Origin: Limnochorda pilosa
Lineage (GTDB): Bacteria > Bacillota > Limnochordia > Limnochordales > Limnochordaceae
Assembly: GCF_001544015.1 (NCBI RefSeq)
Contig: NZ_AP014924.1
Location: 62,001 to 126,000, forward strand
Direction of reading: 5' to 3'
Length of the DNA: 64,000 nucleotides
A program made the position numbers and the translations under genes. The notes under the pieces are model-generated. The model worked only from the letters and a program-made list of their open reading frames with translations, was not told where the DNA came from and searched no databases. This document shows, one piece after another, positions 41,984 through 53,080 of this stretch; position 1 is the stretch's first letter, and the number at the start of each line of letters is the position of its first letter.

Positions 41984-44878
41984 TCAACCCCCGTCCCCCT
42001 CCTCGGTGTAGGTGAAGTCGATGGCCTTCTCCTGCTGCACCAGCCCGAAGCGAACCTCGGGGGGCTCGCTGCCCGGCGCCACCTCGAGGGCGTGTTCCAT
42101 GGGGGTGGTGGCCTCGGCCCGCTCGGGGAGCCACTCGGGATCCAGCTTCACCTGGTAGCGGCCCGGGGCCACGTCCTCGAAACGGAAGGTGCCGTCAGGA
42201 TCGGTGAAGGCCTCCCTCGACGGCCCGTCCCCGGCCAGAACCACGCGCATCCCGGCAAGGCCGGGCTCCTCCGGGCCCCGGGCCCCGTCGCTGTCCCGGT
42301 CCTGGAAGACCGCGCCCTCCAGGGTCACGGCCCGCACCAGGGGCACGAGGAGCTCGCTTTCGTCGCCTGCCGCCACGGGGAGCAGCTGCGGCAGCGACGT
42401 CGCCACCGTCCAGCCTGAGGGCAGGTTGGCGATGCGGAAGGGATAGCTCCCGGGCTCGGTGGAGGGGAAGCGGAAGGCCCCGTCTTCTCCGGTCAGGGCC
42501 TGCTCGCGCCCCAGCTCCAGCAGCAGCCCCGGGAAGCCCTCTTCACCCTGGTCGGGGCGGCCGTTTCCGTCGGCGTCCTTGAAGGCGCGCCCCACCACCC
42601 GGCCCCGGACCTTCACCCACGGCACGGGAAGGCCGAAACGGGTCGAGAGCTGCAGCCCAACCCATTGCTCCGCGTCGTCGCCGAAGAGCGTGCGCCCCCA
42701 CTGGTCTGTGAGGCCGTGCGCCCCGGCTTCGGCCTCCTGGGCCAGGATGAGGCCCAGGCTCAGGTCGCCCGCCACCCGCCAGCCCAGGTCCAGGCGAAGG
42801 GTGTCGCGGCTGGCGCGCCCCTCTCGCTCGGCCCGTCCGCCCTCCACGGAGGCGAAGAGCCGGTCGGACCAGAGGGTGGTGCCCGCCCCGAGCTTCAGGG
42901 CTTCCAGGGGGTCCACCTGGTCCAGCGCCTGGTCGCGCTGGTACCTGCTCCAGACGCCGGACCGGTTCGAGCCCAGCCGGAGCTGGAGCTCGTAGCGCCG
43001 CTCGGGCAGATCCACCGCCTCACCGGGGCGCAGGGCCCCCGAGGCGCGCGCCCCCAGCCGGTAGCTCAGGAAGCCTTCCTGGCTGAGGCTCACGGCCACG
43101 CCGCCCTCGGGATCGCCGAAGACGCCGCTGGGGCCGCTCCGCTCCACATCCACGCCGAGCCCCAGGGTCGGCAGCGGCCCCAGTCGCCAGGAGGAGCCCA
43201 GCTCCACCCGCTGGACGTCCCGGGGATCGGCCGCCGGGGCGCCCTCCTCGCCGGGTACCATCTCGCCGCCGGCGCCGACGTGGTAGGCCTCGGCGGCCCC
43301 CGTGAGGGTGAGGACCCTCCCCAGGCGCAGGCGGCTTTCCACCCCGTAGCCCTCGGTCCCCGGGTCTCCCAGGCGCGGGCGCTCTGGATCGTCGGAGGGC
43401 GGCAGCCCCAGGTACGCGGCGCCGACCCGCTCGTAACGGGTGCTGAGCTGGAAGGGTCGGAGGTCCAGGGTGGCCCGGAGCCGCTCCGCCTCTCGCTGGG
43501 GCGCCCGGCCGGGCTCCCAGTCGAACGCGTCGCCCGGGTCGGTGGCAGGCTGGACGGCCGCCGGCGCAGGGGGCACCCCGGGCCAGGGGATGGGTCCTGC
43601 CCCGGCTCCGGAACCGGCCCAACCCACCTCCAGCCCCACCCACCGCCATGGGCGGAGCTCCAGGGTGTAGCCTCCTGCGGCCCGGTCGCCTCGCACCGTG
43701 GTGAAGTAGCTGGGAGAGAGGTTGAACCGATCGGACCCGATGCGCAACCGGGAGCCCACCCAGGTCTCCTCACCCGAGATGCCGCTGGCCAGGGAGAGAC
43801 CCAGGAGGCTGCCCTCGTAGCCCAGGGAGGCTCCCGTGAGCGACGGGCGGACCAGGCTGTTCTCGGGGGCGGCCAGGTCACCGAACCGCACCTGCCACGG
43901 GCCCTGGCCGAGCTGCCCCGTCCCGCGCCCCCCCTGGCCCGGCCGAGAGAGGTCGCTTTCAGAGTACAGCAGGCTCAGGTGCGAGTCCCCGGGCAGCGAG
44001 CCCCCCGAGACCAGGGCGCCCGAGCTGGTGACCCGCTCGCCCGACGCTCCCACTCCCACCCGGAGGACCGTGGGAATCTCCAGGTGGAGAGGCCGGTCCC
44101 CCTGGGAGCCGGAGGGAGGGGGTAGCACCGTGGCCGAGACCCGTTCGTGGGCCGAGAGGCCGGCACGGGTCCGGGCCGCGACCGTCAGCACCACGGTCCC
44201 GGGCAGGGCATCGCCCGGAACGGGCACGCGCAACCGCACCGGCAAGGTCTCACCCGGCCCCACCTGCCGTTGGGCGGGCTCCACCTGGACCGGGTACGAC
44301 CGGTCCGCCCGGGCGGTCACCTGCACCTCCTCGGGCGTATTGCCCAGGTTGACCACGTTGACGGTGAACCGTGCATCGTTGCCCGGAAGCACCCTGCGGG
44401 GTTCCACGGGCACCTGCAGGTGGATCTCGCGCCGCGAGGCCACCCGGAGCTCCACCGCGGCCGAACCGCCTGCGCCCTGGGGATCCGGAGATCCCGGGTC
44501 GCTCGGCTCGCCCCCGGTGAGGTGCACCTCCACCCGGTAGGTGCCTGCCGCGGTCGCGGCAGGTACCTGCACCGTCAGGAAGAGGGCCTGGGACGCCCCG
44601 GCGGCCAGGGTCATGCTGGGCTCCTGGCCGTCGCCCAAGAGCGACCAGCCCTCGGGCAAGACAGCCTCCCAGACCGCCTCGGACGCAGCCTGGGAAGCGT
44701 TCTCCACGTTGAAGACCAGGGTGACGAAGGCGCCTGGCTCCACGTCCTGGGCCGGGGGCGCGCTCACTCGGAGGCCGGTGGCCGCAGGTTCAGCGGCTTC
44801 CTGTGCCCCAGACCCGGCCGCGGTCACGGCCAGGCCGGCGACCAGAAGGACCAAGGCCAGCACGGGCCGCAGGACCAT
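41984..44878 (-). CDS. Usher-like outer-membrane protein with NEW3-type and SdrD_B-like domains
   Basis: 964 aa with signal peptide (VLALVLLVAGLAVTAAGSGA). Two Ig-like NEW3-type domains (about 35-125 and 150-260: VEPGAFVTLVFNVEN, LPGNDARFTVNVVNLGN). Residues about 290-760 are strand-rich with alternating Gly/aromatic pattern, like a beta-barrel (YTLELRPWRWVGLEVGW, YELQLRLGSNRSGVWSRY). The C-terminus holds two carboxypeptidase/SdrD_B-like domains with calcium-type loops FKDADGNGRPDQGEE and FQDRDSDGARGPEE. The order recalls a pilus usher, but it lacks clear FimD family blocks. It follows the PapD-like chaperone gene by 1 bp. Confidence 0.75.
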   Translation of the reverse strand: MVLRPVLALVLLVAGLAVTAAGSGAQEAAEPAATGLRVSAPPAQDVEPGAFVTLVFNVENASQAASEAVWEAVLPEGWSLLGDGQEPSMTLAAGASQALFLTVQVPAATAAGTYRVEVHLTGGEPSDPGSPDPQGAGGSAAVELRVASRREIHLQVPVEPRRVLPGNDARFTVNVVNLGNTPEEVQVTARADRSYPVQVEPAQRQVGPGETLPVRLRVPVPGDALPGTVVLTVAARTRAGLSAHERVSATVLPPPSGSQGDRPLHLEIPTVLRVGVGASGERVTSSGALVSGGSLPGDSHLSLLYSESDLSRPGQGGRGTGQLGQGPWQVRFGDLAAPENSLVRPSLTGASLGYEGSLLGLSLASGISGEETWVGSRLRIGSDRFNLSPSYFTTVRGDRAAGGYTLELRPWRWVGLEVGWAGSGAGAGPIPWPGVPPAPAAVQPATDPGDAFDWEPGRAPQREAERLRATLDLRPFQLSTRYERVGAAYLGLPPSDDPERPRLGDPGTEGYGVESRLRLGRVLTLTGAAEAYHVGAGGEMVPGEEGAPAADPRDVQRVELGSSWRLGPLPTLGLGVDVERSGPSGVFGDPEGGVAVSLSQEGFLSYRLGARASGALRPGEAVDLPERRYELQLRLGSNRSGVWSRYQRDQALDQVDPLEALKLGAGTTLWSDRLFASVEGGRAEREGRASRDTLRLDLGWRVAGDLSLGLILAQEAEAGAHGLTDQWGRTLFGDDAEQWVGLQLSTRFGLPVPWVKVRGRVVGRAFKDADGNGRPDQGEEGFPGLLLELGREQALTGEDGAFRFPSTEPGSYPFRIANLPSGWTVATSLPQLLPVAAGDESELLVPLVRAVTLEGAVFQDRDSDGARGPEEPGLAGMRVVLAGDGPSREAFTDPDGTFRFEDVAPGRYQVKLDPEWLPERAEATTPMEHALEVAPGSEPPEVRFGLVQQEKAIDFTYTEEGDGG

Positions 44879-44879
44879 G

Positions 44880-45677
44880 CTAGCGCACCTCCAGGCGCGT
44901 CTGGCCGCCCACCCGGGTGGCGCCGCCATAGTCCAGCACCGCCAGCACCAGGTAGGTCCCGGGCTCCAGCTTGCGAGCCGGATCGGAGACGGTCAAGAGC
45001 CGCTGGTCGCCCGGGAGGACCGGAAAGGCCTCCACGTCGTAGCGCGCCACCGTCTCGCCCGACGCCCCCCGGATCTCCACCCATCCCTGGGGCGTCAGGG
45101 GGAGGTCGCCCTCGTTCGTGAAGCGGACCGCGGCCGTGAAGGAGCCGGATCCGTCGGCTTCGAGGCCCGTGATCTTCCCCCGGCCCTCTCCGCTGCCCGG
45201 CACCTGCTCGTAGAACTTCACGCCCACCCGCGACGCCACCCGGATCTGGGTACCGCCCCCGGGGACGGGACGCGGCTCGCCCTGGACGAAGACCACGGTC
45301 CAGTAGCTGCCCGACGCGCCCTCCGGGACGGCGAACGAGTACCGAACCGTGCGGCTCTCACCGGGACCGAGGGTGAACTCGGTCGGGGTGAGCCGGATCC
45401 ATCCCGAGGCCGAACGCTCCATGCTTCCGGGCTCGAGGAACTGATGCTGCCCCTGCTCGTCCCGCCGCCAGTCCTGGACGTAGATCCGGATGCGCTCCGC
45501 GGAGTCCCGCTGGTTGGTGACCACGAGGGTCCCAGCCTCGGTTTCGCCGGCTGGAACCTCCAGGTGGACCTCCAGCTGATCCACTCGAATCGCGGCCGCT
45601 CCCGGAGCCACCCAGGCGACCAGGACCGCCAGGAGGAGCGGGAGCGTTCGTCGCACCCTGCTGCCCAGCTTCTTCAC
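44880..45677 (-). CDS. PapD-like periplasmic chaperone
   Basis: 265 aa, GTG start behind AGGAGGGAG. Signal peptide (TLPLLLAVLVAWVAPGAAA), then an Ig-like domain starting VDQLEVHLEVPAGETEAGTLVVTNQ with WIRLTPTEFTLGPGESRTVRY, matching the PapD/fimbrial chaperone pattern (extended G1 strand, surface 'P-G-E-S' edge). A second Ig domain follows (FTNEGDLPLTPQGWVEI). It would hold the small subunit and deliver it to the usher-like protein; both genes are adjacent. Confidence 0.8.
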   Translation of the reverse strand: MKKLGSRVRRTLPLLLAVLVAWVAPGAAAIRVDQLEVHLEVPAGETEAGTLVVTNQRDSAERIRIYVQDWRRDEQGQHQFLEPGSMERSASGWIRLTPTEFTLGPGESRTVRYSFAVPEGASGSYWTVVFVQGEPRPVPGGGTQIRVASRVGVKFYEQVPGSGEGRGKITGLEADGSGSFTAAVRFTNEGDLPLTPQGWVEIRGASGETVARYDVEAFPVLPGDQRLLTVSDPARKLEPGTYLVLAVLDYGGATRVGGQTRLEVR

Positions 45678-45753
45678 AGCCGACTCCCTCCTGCGTCTAG
45701 CCTGAGAGATCGTCCTGCCGTGCTCCCGGCGCGCTGGAGCGCTGGGACGGAGC

Positions 45754-45777
45754 GGGCGGGGCCGTGCGGCCCCGCCC
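45754..45777 (-). terminator. Stem-loop between subunit and chaperone genes
   Basis: GGGCGGGGCC, loop GTGC, exact complement. No T-run. Its place after the subunit gene suggests attenuation or mRNA protection, giving more subunit than chaperone and usher. Confidence 0.5.
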
Positions 45778-45807
45778 GTCCTCAGCGCTCCGCTCACGCC
45801 GCCCGGC

Positions 45808-46404
45808 TCAACGGGTGGTGGTGGTGTAGAGCAGCGTGGCGCTGTAGTTGCCCATCGGGTCCGTGTCCTTCACGTCGACCATGTAGTCGACGGGAACGGT
45901 CGTCGACCCCGACGGCCCCTCGAAGACCACCGCTGGTTCCTCGCCGGCGCCGGGGATGGATGCGTACTGAGCATCCGAGCCGTTCACCCGGAAGAGGAAG
46001 TCGGAGACCGGCTTGTTGGGATCGTCAGCCGGCCCGTCGTAGGCGATGGTGTCCGAGGTGGCCTGCACGGTCATGACCCACTCGGCGTTGCTCTGGACCG
46101 AGAGGCGGTTCGCTTCGAGCAGCTCCAGGTCCTGAGAGCCGTCGGACTGCCCCAGCTGCACCACCGGGCTGTCCACGTCCAGGAGGATCCAGCGGGTGAT
46201 GGACCACTGGGTGTTGACCTCCTTGCTGTCCGTGGCCTCCGTGGGCGGTGCCGGCTCCTGGTCAGTCTCCTCTGTTTCCTGAGCCAGGGCGACGGAGCCC
46301 GAGAGACCGAACTCGGCCTGAACGACCAGCGACAGGGCGACGAGCCCCACGGTCAGCACCGGGATCAGCGCGGTGCCGAGCAGGCGACGAAGGGTGCGCG
46401 ACAT
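45808..46404 (-). CDS. Exported pilin-like / fibre subunit candidate
   Basis: 198 aa. Long signal peptide (ALIPVLTVGLVALSLVVQA, cleavage near SVALAQE) followed by a Glu/Thr/Pro-rich spacer and a beta domain (WSITRWILLDVDSPVVQLG, EWVMTVQATSDTIAY, YSATLLYTTTTR). The C-terminal strand pattern and size fit a secreted fibre subunit. AGGAGGTGG stands before the ATG. First gene of a three-gene run with PapD-like chaperone and usher-like barrel. No homologous pilin family recognised from sequence. Confidence 0.72.
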   Translation of the reverse strand: MSRTLRRLLGTALIPVLTVGLVALSLVVQAEFGLSGSVALAQETEETDQEPAPPTEATDSKEVNTQWSITRWILLDVDSPVVQLGQSDGSQDLELLEANRLSVQSNAEWVMTVQATSDTIAYDGPADDPNKPVSDFLFRVNGSDAQYASIPGAGEEPAVVFEGPSGSTTVPVDYMVDVKDTDPMGNYSATLLYTTTTR

Positions 46405-46433
46405 CCAAGTCCACCTCCTGCGTTGATCTCTTT

Positions 46434-46451
46434 CCGGCGCCTTGGCGCCGG
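46434..46451 (-). repeat. Stem-loop in leader of the subunit gene
   Basis: CCGGCGCC-TT-GGCGCCGG, 30 bp before the start. May stabilise the 5' end of the transcript. Confidence 0.4.
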
Positions 46452-46611
46452 TGGCGGCCGCCAGCACCCAGTGTAGGACACGAAGGGATCCGAGAGCCAT
46501 GGATCCTGGTCGCTGCTCAGGTGGAAGGAAGCGGAAAAGGCAGGACGTCATCGGTCCGTGCAGATTCAGGGCAAGGGTGGGAAAGGTTCCGAGCGTGTCC
46601 GCCGGCCTGTT

Positions 46612-46641
46612 TTGACGGGCTCCGGGGCGACCCGCTAGAAT
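46612..46641 (+). promoter_or_regulatory. Promoter of the butyrate kinase gene
   Basis: TTGACG (46612-46617), 18 bp, TAGAAT (46636-46641), 66 bp before the ATG. The rest of the 46405-46707 divergent gap holds only the hairpin at 46434; no clear minus-strand promoter was found. Confidence 0.65.
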
Positions 46642-46707
46642 GAAGGGCGGTAGGGGTTTCCGGATGGCGGCCGGGTCGGGGCCGCACCGGATGAGGGGGA
46701 AAGGACC

Positions 46708-47805
46708 ATGCAGGCGCCGGGGCGCGCAGGCTGGCGTGTGCTCGCGATCGACCCCGGATCCACGTCGACCCGCTGGGCGCTCTACGTGGACGACAATCCG
46801 GTGCACGAGGTGACCCTCCGGCACCTGGACGCGGAGCTGGAGGCGTACGTCCGGGTCTGGGACCAGATTCCCTACCGCCTGGAACGCCTGCGATCCTCGC
46901 TCGCCGGGCGGGGGGTGCGGGTGGAGGATCTCCACGGCGTCGTCGCCCGGGGCGGGTTGCTGGCACCCATCCCCGGCGGCACCTACTCGGTGGACGCGGC
47001 GATGCTGGACGACCTGGCCCGCGCGGAGCGAGGGGAGCACGCCTCCAACCTGGGGGCTCCCCTGGCGGCCCACCTGGCGGAGCCGGCCGGGCTGCCCGCC
47101 TGGGTGGTGGATCCCGTCTCGGTGGACGAGATGGAACCGGTGGCTCGGCTTTCGGGGCTTCCCGGGATCGAGCGGCGAAGCCTTTGCCATGCCCTCAACA
47201 TGCGGGCGGCGGCGCGGCGCCTGGCCCAGGACCTGGGCGTGCCCTACCCGAGCCTGCGCCTGGTCACGGTCCACCTGGGCAGCGGCGTCTCGCTCGCGGC
47301 CCACCGCGACGGGCGCATGGTGGACGTCTGCAACCCCAATGACGAGGGTCCTTTCTCCCCCGAGCGCACCGGGAGCCTGCCCGTCACCCAGATGGTGGAC
47401 CTCTGCTTCTCGGGCCGGTACACGGCGGACGAGCTGAAGCGCGCGCTGGTGCGCCGGGGCGGCCTCGTGGCGTACACAGGGAGCCGCCACCTGCCCGACG
47501 TGCTGGCCCGCGCCGGGGCGGACCCGGAGGTCCGCCTGGCGCTGGATGCCTTCGTCTACCAGGTGGCCAAGGAGGTGGGCGCCCTGGCCACCGTCCTCGA
47601 GGGACGGGTGGACTGGATCCTCCTCACCGGCGGCGGCGCGCACGCCGCGGAACTGGTGGCCGCGCTCACCGAGCGGGTGCGCTTCCTCGCGCCGGTCCGG
47701 GTGGATCCCGGCGAGCACGAGCTGGAAGCCCTGGTCCAGGGGGCGCTCCGGGTGCTCCGCAACCAGGAGCCGGCCCGTTTCTATGGTATAATGTGCGGAG
47801 GATGA
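46708..47805 (+). CDS. Butyrate kinase family protein
   Basis: 365 aa, ASKHA-fold acyl kinase converting butyryl phosphate and ADP to butyrate and ATP, or the reverse. Phosphate 1 loop IDPGSTSTRWALY, VHLGSGVSLAAH, GRMVDVCNPNDEGPFSPERTG and ILLTGGGAHA are Buk signatures. No phosphotransbutyrylase (ptb) is adjacent, so branched or other acids are also possible. ATG with GAGGGGGAAAGG. It starts its own unit, followed by cytochrome c maturation genes after 67 bp. Confidence 0.9.
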   Translation: MQAPGRAGWRVLAIDPGSTSTRWALYVDDNPVHEVTLRHLDAELEAYVRVWDQIPYRLERLRSSLAGRGVRVEDLHGVVARGGLLAPIPGGTYSVDAAMLDDLARAERGEHASNLGAPLAAHLAEPAGLPAWVVDPVSVDEMEPVARLSGLPGIERRSLCHALNMRAAARRLAQDLGVPYPSLRLVTVHLGSGVSLAAHRDGRMVDVCNPNDEGPFSPERTGSLPVTQMVDLCFSGRYTADELKRALVRRGGLVAYTGSRHLPDVLARAGADPEVRLALDAFVYQVAKEVGALATVLEGRVDWILLTGGGAHAAELVAALTERVRFLAPVRVDPGEHELEALVQGALRVLRNQEPARFYGIMCGG

Positions 47806-47872
47806 CCGGAAACGGTGATCATTAGCGGCGGCGGCCTCTCTTCGGGCGGCCGTGCTGGAGGTCTCGTCTTCG

Positions 47873-48430
47873 ATGCCGCAGCGCCCGTGGGCGCGCGTCG
47901 CTCTGCTCTTGCCGATCCTCGTCCTCCTGGCCGGCCTGGCGGGCACCTTCGCCTACCGGTCCGGTATGGAGCGCCGGGCTGCCGTCGGACGCCCCGCGCC
48001 GGCCTTCGCGTTGGAGACCCTTGACGGGCGCACCGTCTCCCTGGAGGCGCTGCGGGGCAAGGTGGTCTTCCTCAACTTCTGGGCAAGCTGGTGCGGGCCG
48101 TGCCGGGACGAGGCCCCGGACCTCCAGCGCTTCCACCAGGCGTACGGCGACCGGGTGGTCCAGCTGGGGGTCAACTACCGGGAAGCCGAAGACCACATCC
48201 GGCCGTTCGTGCAGGAGTTCGGCCTGACCTTCCCCATCGTGCGCGACCGGGACGGCCGGGTGGCCGAGGCCTACGGGATGCGCGGGGTGCCCGAGAGCTG
48301 GTTCATCGACGCATCGGGGGTAGCCCGCTTCCACTGGGCCGGACCCCTGACCTACGCTCAGATGGAGGCCGCCTACCGCCAGACCCTGGCCGAGGGGCGC
48401 CCGGAGGGGGGCGAAGGCCATCTACCGTAG
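47873..48430 (+). CDS. TlpA/ResA/CcmG-like thiol-disulfide oxidoreductase
   Basis: 185 aa, membrane anchored by [20 protein letters not shown], thioredoxin fold outside. Active site WCGPC (Cys74/Cys77), cis-Pro in [13 protein letters not shown]. It keeps apocytochrome c haem-binding cysteines reduced in CcmG/ResA manner; the ccmH- and ccmF-like genes follow directly. ATG 47873 chosen over GTG 47852; the GGAGGT site is 12 bases upstream of it. Confidence 0.9.
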   Translation: MPQRPWARVALLLPILVLLAGLAGTFAYRSGMERRAAVGRPAPAFALETLDGRTVSLEALRGKVVFLNFWASWCGPCRDEAPDLQRFHQAYGDRVVQLGVNYREAEDHIRPFVQEFGLTFPIVRDRDGRVAEAYGMRGVPESWFIDASGVARFHWAGPLTYAQMEAAYRQTLAEGRPEGGEGHLP

Positions 48431-48443
48431 GATCTTCTGGGCC

Positions 48444-49340
48444 GTGGCGCTCCTGGCCCTGGCGGGAGCGGCGGCATGGACCTACCTGAGCTTCACGGAG
48501 ACAGCCTCGGGCGGCCTTCGGGTGGGGGAGCCGGCCCCGGACCCGACCCTCGCCAGGTTCGAGGGGGGCACCCTGCGGCTCTCGGACCTCAGGGGCCGGC
48601 CTGTGCTCCTGCGGATCTCGTCCCGCGGCTGCAGCTTCTGCTCCAACGACTTCGCCCCCCTGGACCGGATCCAGCAGCGCTACGGTGACCGTCTCCAGGT
48701 GGTGGCCCTCGAAACCCAGAGCCCGGCTTCCGCGGTGGAGCACGCGCTCGGAGGCCGGGAGCCGTCCTACCCGGTGGTCGTCGATCCCCAGGGCACCGCC
48801 GCGGCCGCATGGCCCCTGAAAGGGCTCCCCATGCTCTTCGTGCTGGATCGCACCGGGCGGCTCCATGCCTCCGCCTGGGGCGAGGTGGCCGCCGTCGAGC
48901 TGGACCGGCTGGTGGGCGACCTGCTCCCCCCGCCTCCGGACCCCGCCTCGCCCGAGTTCCAGGAGCGCTTCCGACAGGTCTCCACCCAGATCCGTTGCCA
49001 AGAGTGCGAGGGCCTTTCGGTGTGGGAGTCCAACGCCGCGTCGGCATGGACCTCCCGGGCGGAGATCCGCCAGCGGCTGCTGGAAGGCTGGACCCCTGGG
49101 GAGATCGTCCACTGGTTCGAGGACCGCTACGGGGTGTGGATCCTCATGAGCCCACCGGCCCGGGGCGGCCTCGCCTGGGTCTGGATCGCGCCGGGGCTGG
49201 CGCTCCTGGCCGGGGCGGCGCTGGTGGCCGCCTACCTGCGGCGGCCAGCGCCTCAGGAGCCGGCTCGCGGGGCGGAAGCCCCGGGAACGGGGCCGGAGCT
49301 CCCCCCCGAGATCGAGCGCCGGCTGAGGGAGTACCTGTAG
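48444..49340 (+). CDS. Thioredoxin-like domain fused to CcmH
   Basis: 298 aa. N-terminal membrane helix, then an extracytoplasmic thioredoxin-like domain (about 28-160) with SRGCSFCSND (Cys63/Cys66) and cis-Pro129. Residues about 165-240 are CcmH with IRCQECEGLSVWESNA (Cys185/Cys188), LLEGWTPGEIVHWFEDRYG, then one C-terminal helix (243-264). It would reduce and present apocytochrome c to CcmF. Start is uncertain: GTG 48444 has a poor ribosome site; an in-frame ATC at 48420 has GGAGGGGGG upstream and adds the basic N-terminus YRRIFW. Confidence 0.88.
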   Translation: MALLALAGAAAWTYLSFTETASGGLRVGEPAPDPTLARFEGGTLRLSDLRGRPVLLRISSRGCSFCSNDFAPLDRIQQRYGDRLQVVALETQSPASAVEHALGGREPSYPVVVDPQGTAAAAWPLKGLPMLFVLDRTGRLHASAWGEVAAVELDRLVGDLLPPPPDPASPEFQERFRQVSTQIRCQECEGLSVWESNAASAWTSRAEIRQRLLEGWTPGEIVHWFEDRYGVWILMSPPARGGLAWVWIAPGLALLAGAALVAAYLRRPAPQEPARGAEAPGTGPELPPEIERRLREYL

Positions 49341-49392
49341 AGGGACACCGAGGGACGGCCGGACCCTGCCGCCCATGGAGGAGGGACGCCTC

Positions 49393-51541
<2,149 letters not shown>

Positions 51542-51546
<5 letters not shown>

Positions 51547-51561
51547 GCCGGCCGCCTCAGC
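51542..51561. terminator. Small stem-loop between convergent genes
   Basis: GCTGAG, loop CCGGCCGC, CTCAGC, spanning the stops of ccmF and the glycosyltransferase. No T-run; weak bidirectional terminator at best. Confidence 0.3.
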
Positions 51562-52858
51562 GGGTCTGCTGCAGCACCTGCTGGTAGCTGAGGCGCCGGG
51601 TGTGGCGGGTGGGCAGCCATTCCCGGCGGCGGTGAGTGAGGAGCCCCCAGAGGATCACCAAGGCGGACGTGTACGTGAAGAGCGGGAAGAGCGCCACGAA
51701 CCGGTAGGCGGACGCGGGGAGGCGGTCCAGCCGCCAGACCAGGAGGGCCGGGGCCATCATGGCCGCTGTCGACGTCAGAAGCCAGGCCAGCAGGGTGGCG
51801 AGCTCCGGAGCGGCACCCGCACCCGGGAGCGGCCCTGCCAACCGGGAGAGCCCATCGACCACCGGGCGCGCCAGTGCCCAGACGGTCCCCATCCCCACGG
51901 CGACCATCTGCAGGAGCCGGGCGGCGCCGTCGAGGCAAGCCACGTCCCGCCGGAGCACCGCGGCCCGGAGCAAGCGGGGGCCGTACCGGAGGGCCACCTG
52001 GGTCTGCCCCCGGGCCCATCGCAGGCGCTGGCGGAGGCTGGCGGTGAAGCTCTGGGCCTTCTCGTCGTACACCCGCGTCTCGGGCGCGAAGGCGGTACGG
52101 TAGCCCAGGCAGAGAGCCTGCACCGAGAACTCCAGGTCTTCGGTGAGGCTCTCGGTCTCCCAGCCTAGCTCGCGCAACACATCGGCGGCGATGCACATGC
52201 CTGTCCCCATCAGGGCCGCCGAAAGGCCCAGGTTGGAGCGGGCCAGGAGGTTGAAGCGGTTATTCACCCAGAAGCCGATGCTGAACGCGGCGGAAACCCA
52301 GGTGTCGCCTGGGTTCTTGGAGTCCACGTACGCTTGGATCAGCCGCTGGCCCGCGTGCAGCCGCGCGTCCATCACCCGCAGGAGGTCCAGCGAGACCAGG
52401 TTGTCTGCGTCGAGGATCACCACCGCGTCGTAGGGGGGTGGCTCGGAGGGGGGTAGACCCGTGCCCCGATCCACCAGTCCCAGCCAGCTCAGCGCGTCGC
52501 CCAGAGCGTAGCCCTTGCCCCGCCGGACCGGGTCCCGGCGCCGGAGCACCCGCACCCCCCGGGCGGCGGCGATGGCCTCGGTGCCGTCGGTGCAGTTGTC
52601 CGCGATGACGTAGATGTCGTACAGGTCCTTCGGATAGCGGAGGGCCTGCAGGTTGGCCAGGAGCGGGTCGAGCACCGCGGCCTCGTTGTGCGCCGGGATC
52701 AGGACCGCGAAGCGGGAGGTGAACCAAGGGGAGAAACGCTGCCGCCGGGACTGGAGCCCCGCCAGGCCGACCAGAAGGGCGTAGGCGGAGAAGACCACGA
52801 GGAAGCCTTGGCCCAGGCTGACGACGGCCTGCCAGGCCGTCTCCAACCCACCCTCCAT
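51557..52858 (-). CDS. Glycosyltransferase family 2, membrane-bound
   Basis: 433 aa. N-terminal helix, then GT2 catalytic core: VLIPAHNEAAVLDPLL, VIADNCTDGTEAIA, VILDADN (DxD-like), TEDLEFSVQAL and QRLRWARGQ (Q/RxxRW motif), then 3-4 C-terminal helices. This is the layout of processive or polyprenyl/N-acetylglucosaminyl glycosyltransferases such as PgaC/NodC. ATG 52858 with AGGAGG. No other polysaccharide genes adjacent. The 222 bp on its upstream side up to ctaA hold no gene. Confidence 0.88.
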   Translation of the reverse strand: MEGGLETAWQAVVSLGQGFLVVFSAYALLVGLAGLQSRRQRFSPWFTSRFAVLIPAHNEAAVLDPLLANLQALRYPKDLYDIYVIADNCTDGTEAIAAARGVRVLRRRDPVRRGKGYALGDALSWLGLVDRGTGLPPSEPPPYDAVVILDADNLVSLDLLRVMDARLHAGQRLIQAYVDSKNPGDTWVSAAFSIGFWVNNRFNLLARSNLGLSAALMGTGMCIAADVLRELGWETESLTEDLEFSVQALCLGYRTAFAPETRVYDEKAQSFTASLRQRLRWARGQTQVALRYGPRLLRAAVLRRDVACLDGAARLLQMVAVGMGTVWALARPVVDGLSRLAGPLPGAGAAPELATLLAWLLTSTAAMMAPALLVWRLDRLPASAYRFVALFPLFTYTSALVILWGLLTHRRREWLPTRHTRRLSYQQVLQQTR

Positions 52859-53080
52859 GGGGATCCTCCTGTCTGGAACCATGAACGCTGGTCCATTCTA
52901 GGCGGGCCGGCTGCCGCGGCACCATGACCGGTACCTTCCATTCGAAGGGAAAAGGGACGAAAAGGGATTCCGTCCAGGGATCCAGCGGCGCGGCGAGAGA
53001 AGGAGTTCAATCCCTGGGAACAGAAGGTTGACACAACAGTTGCCGGCGAGGCCGGCGGCCGGATCGGGGGGTCCCGTGGC

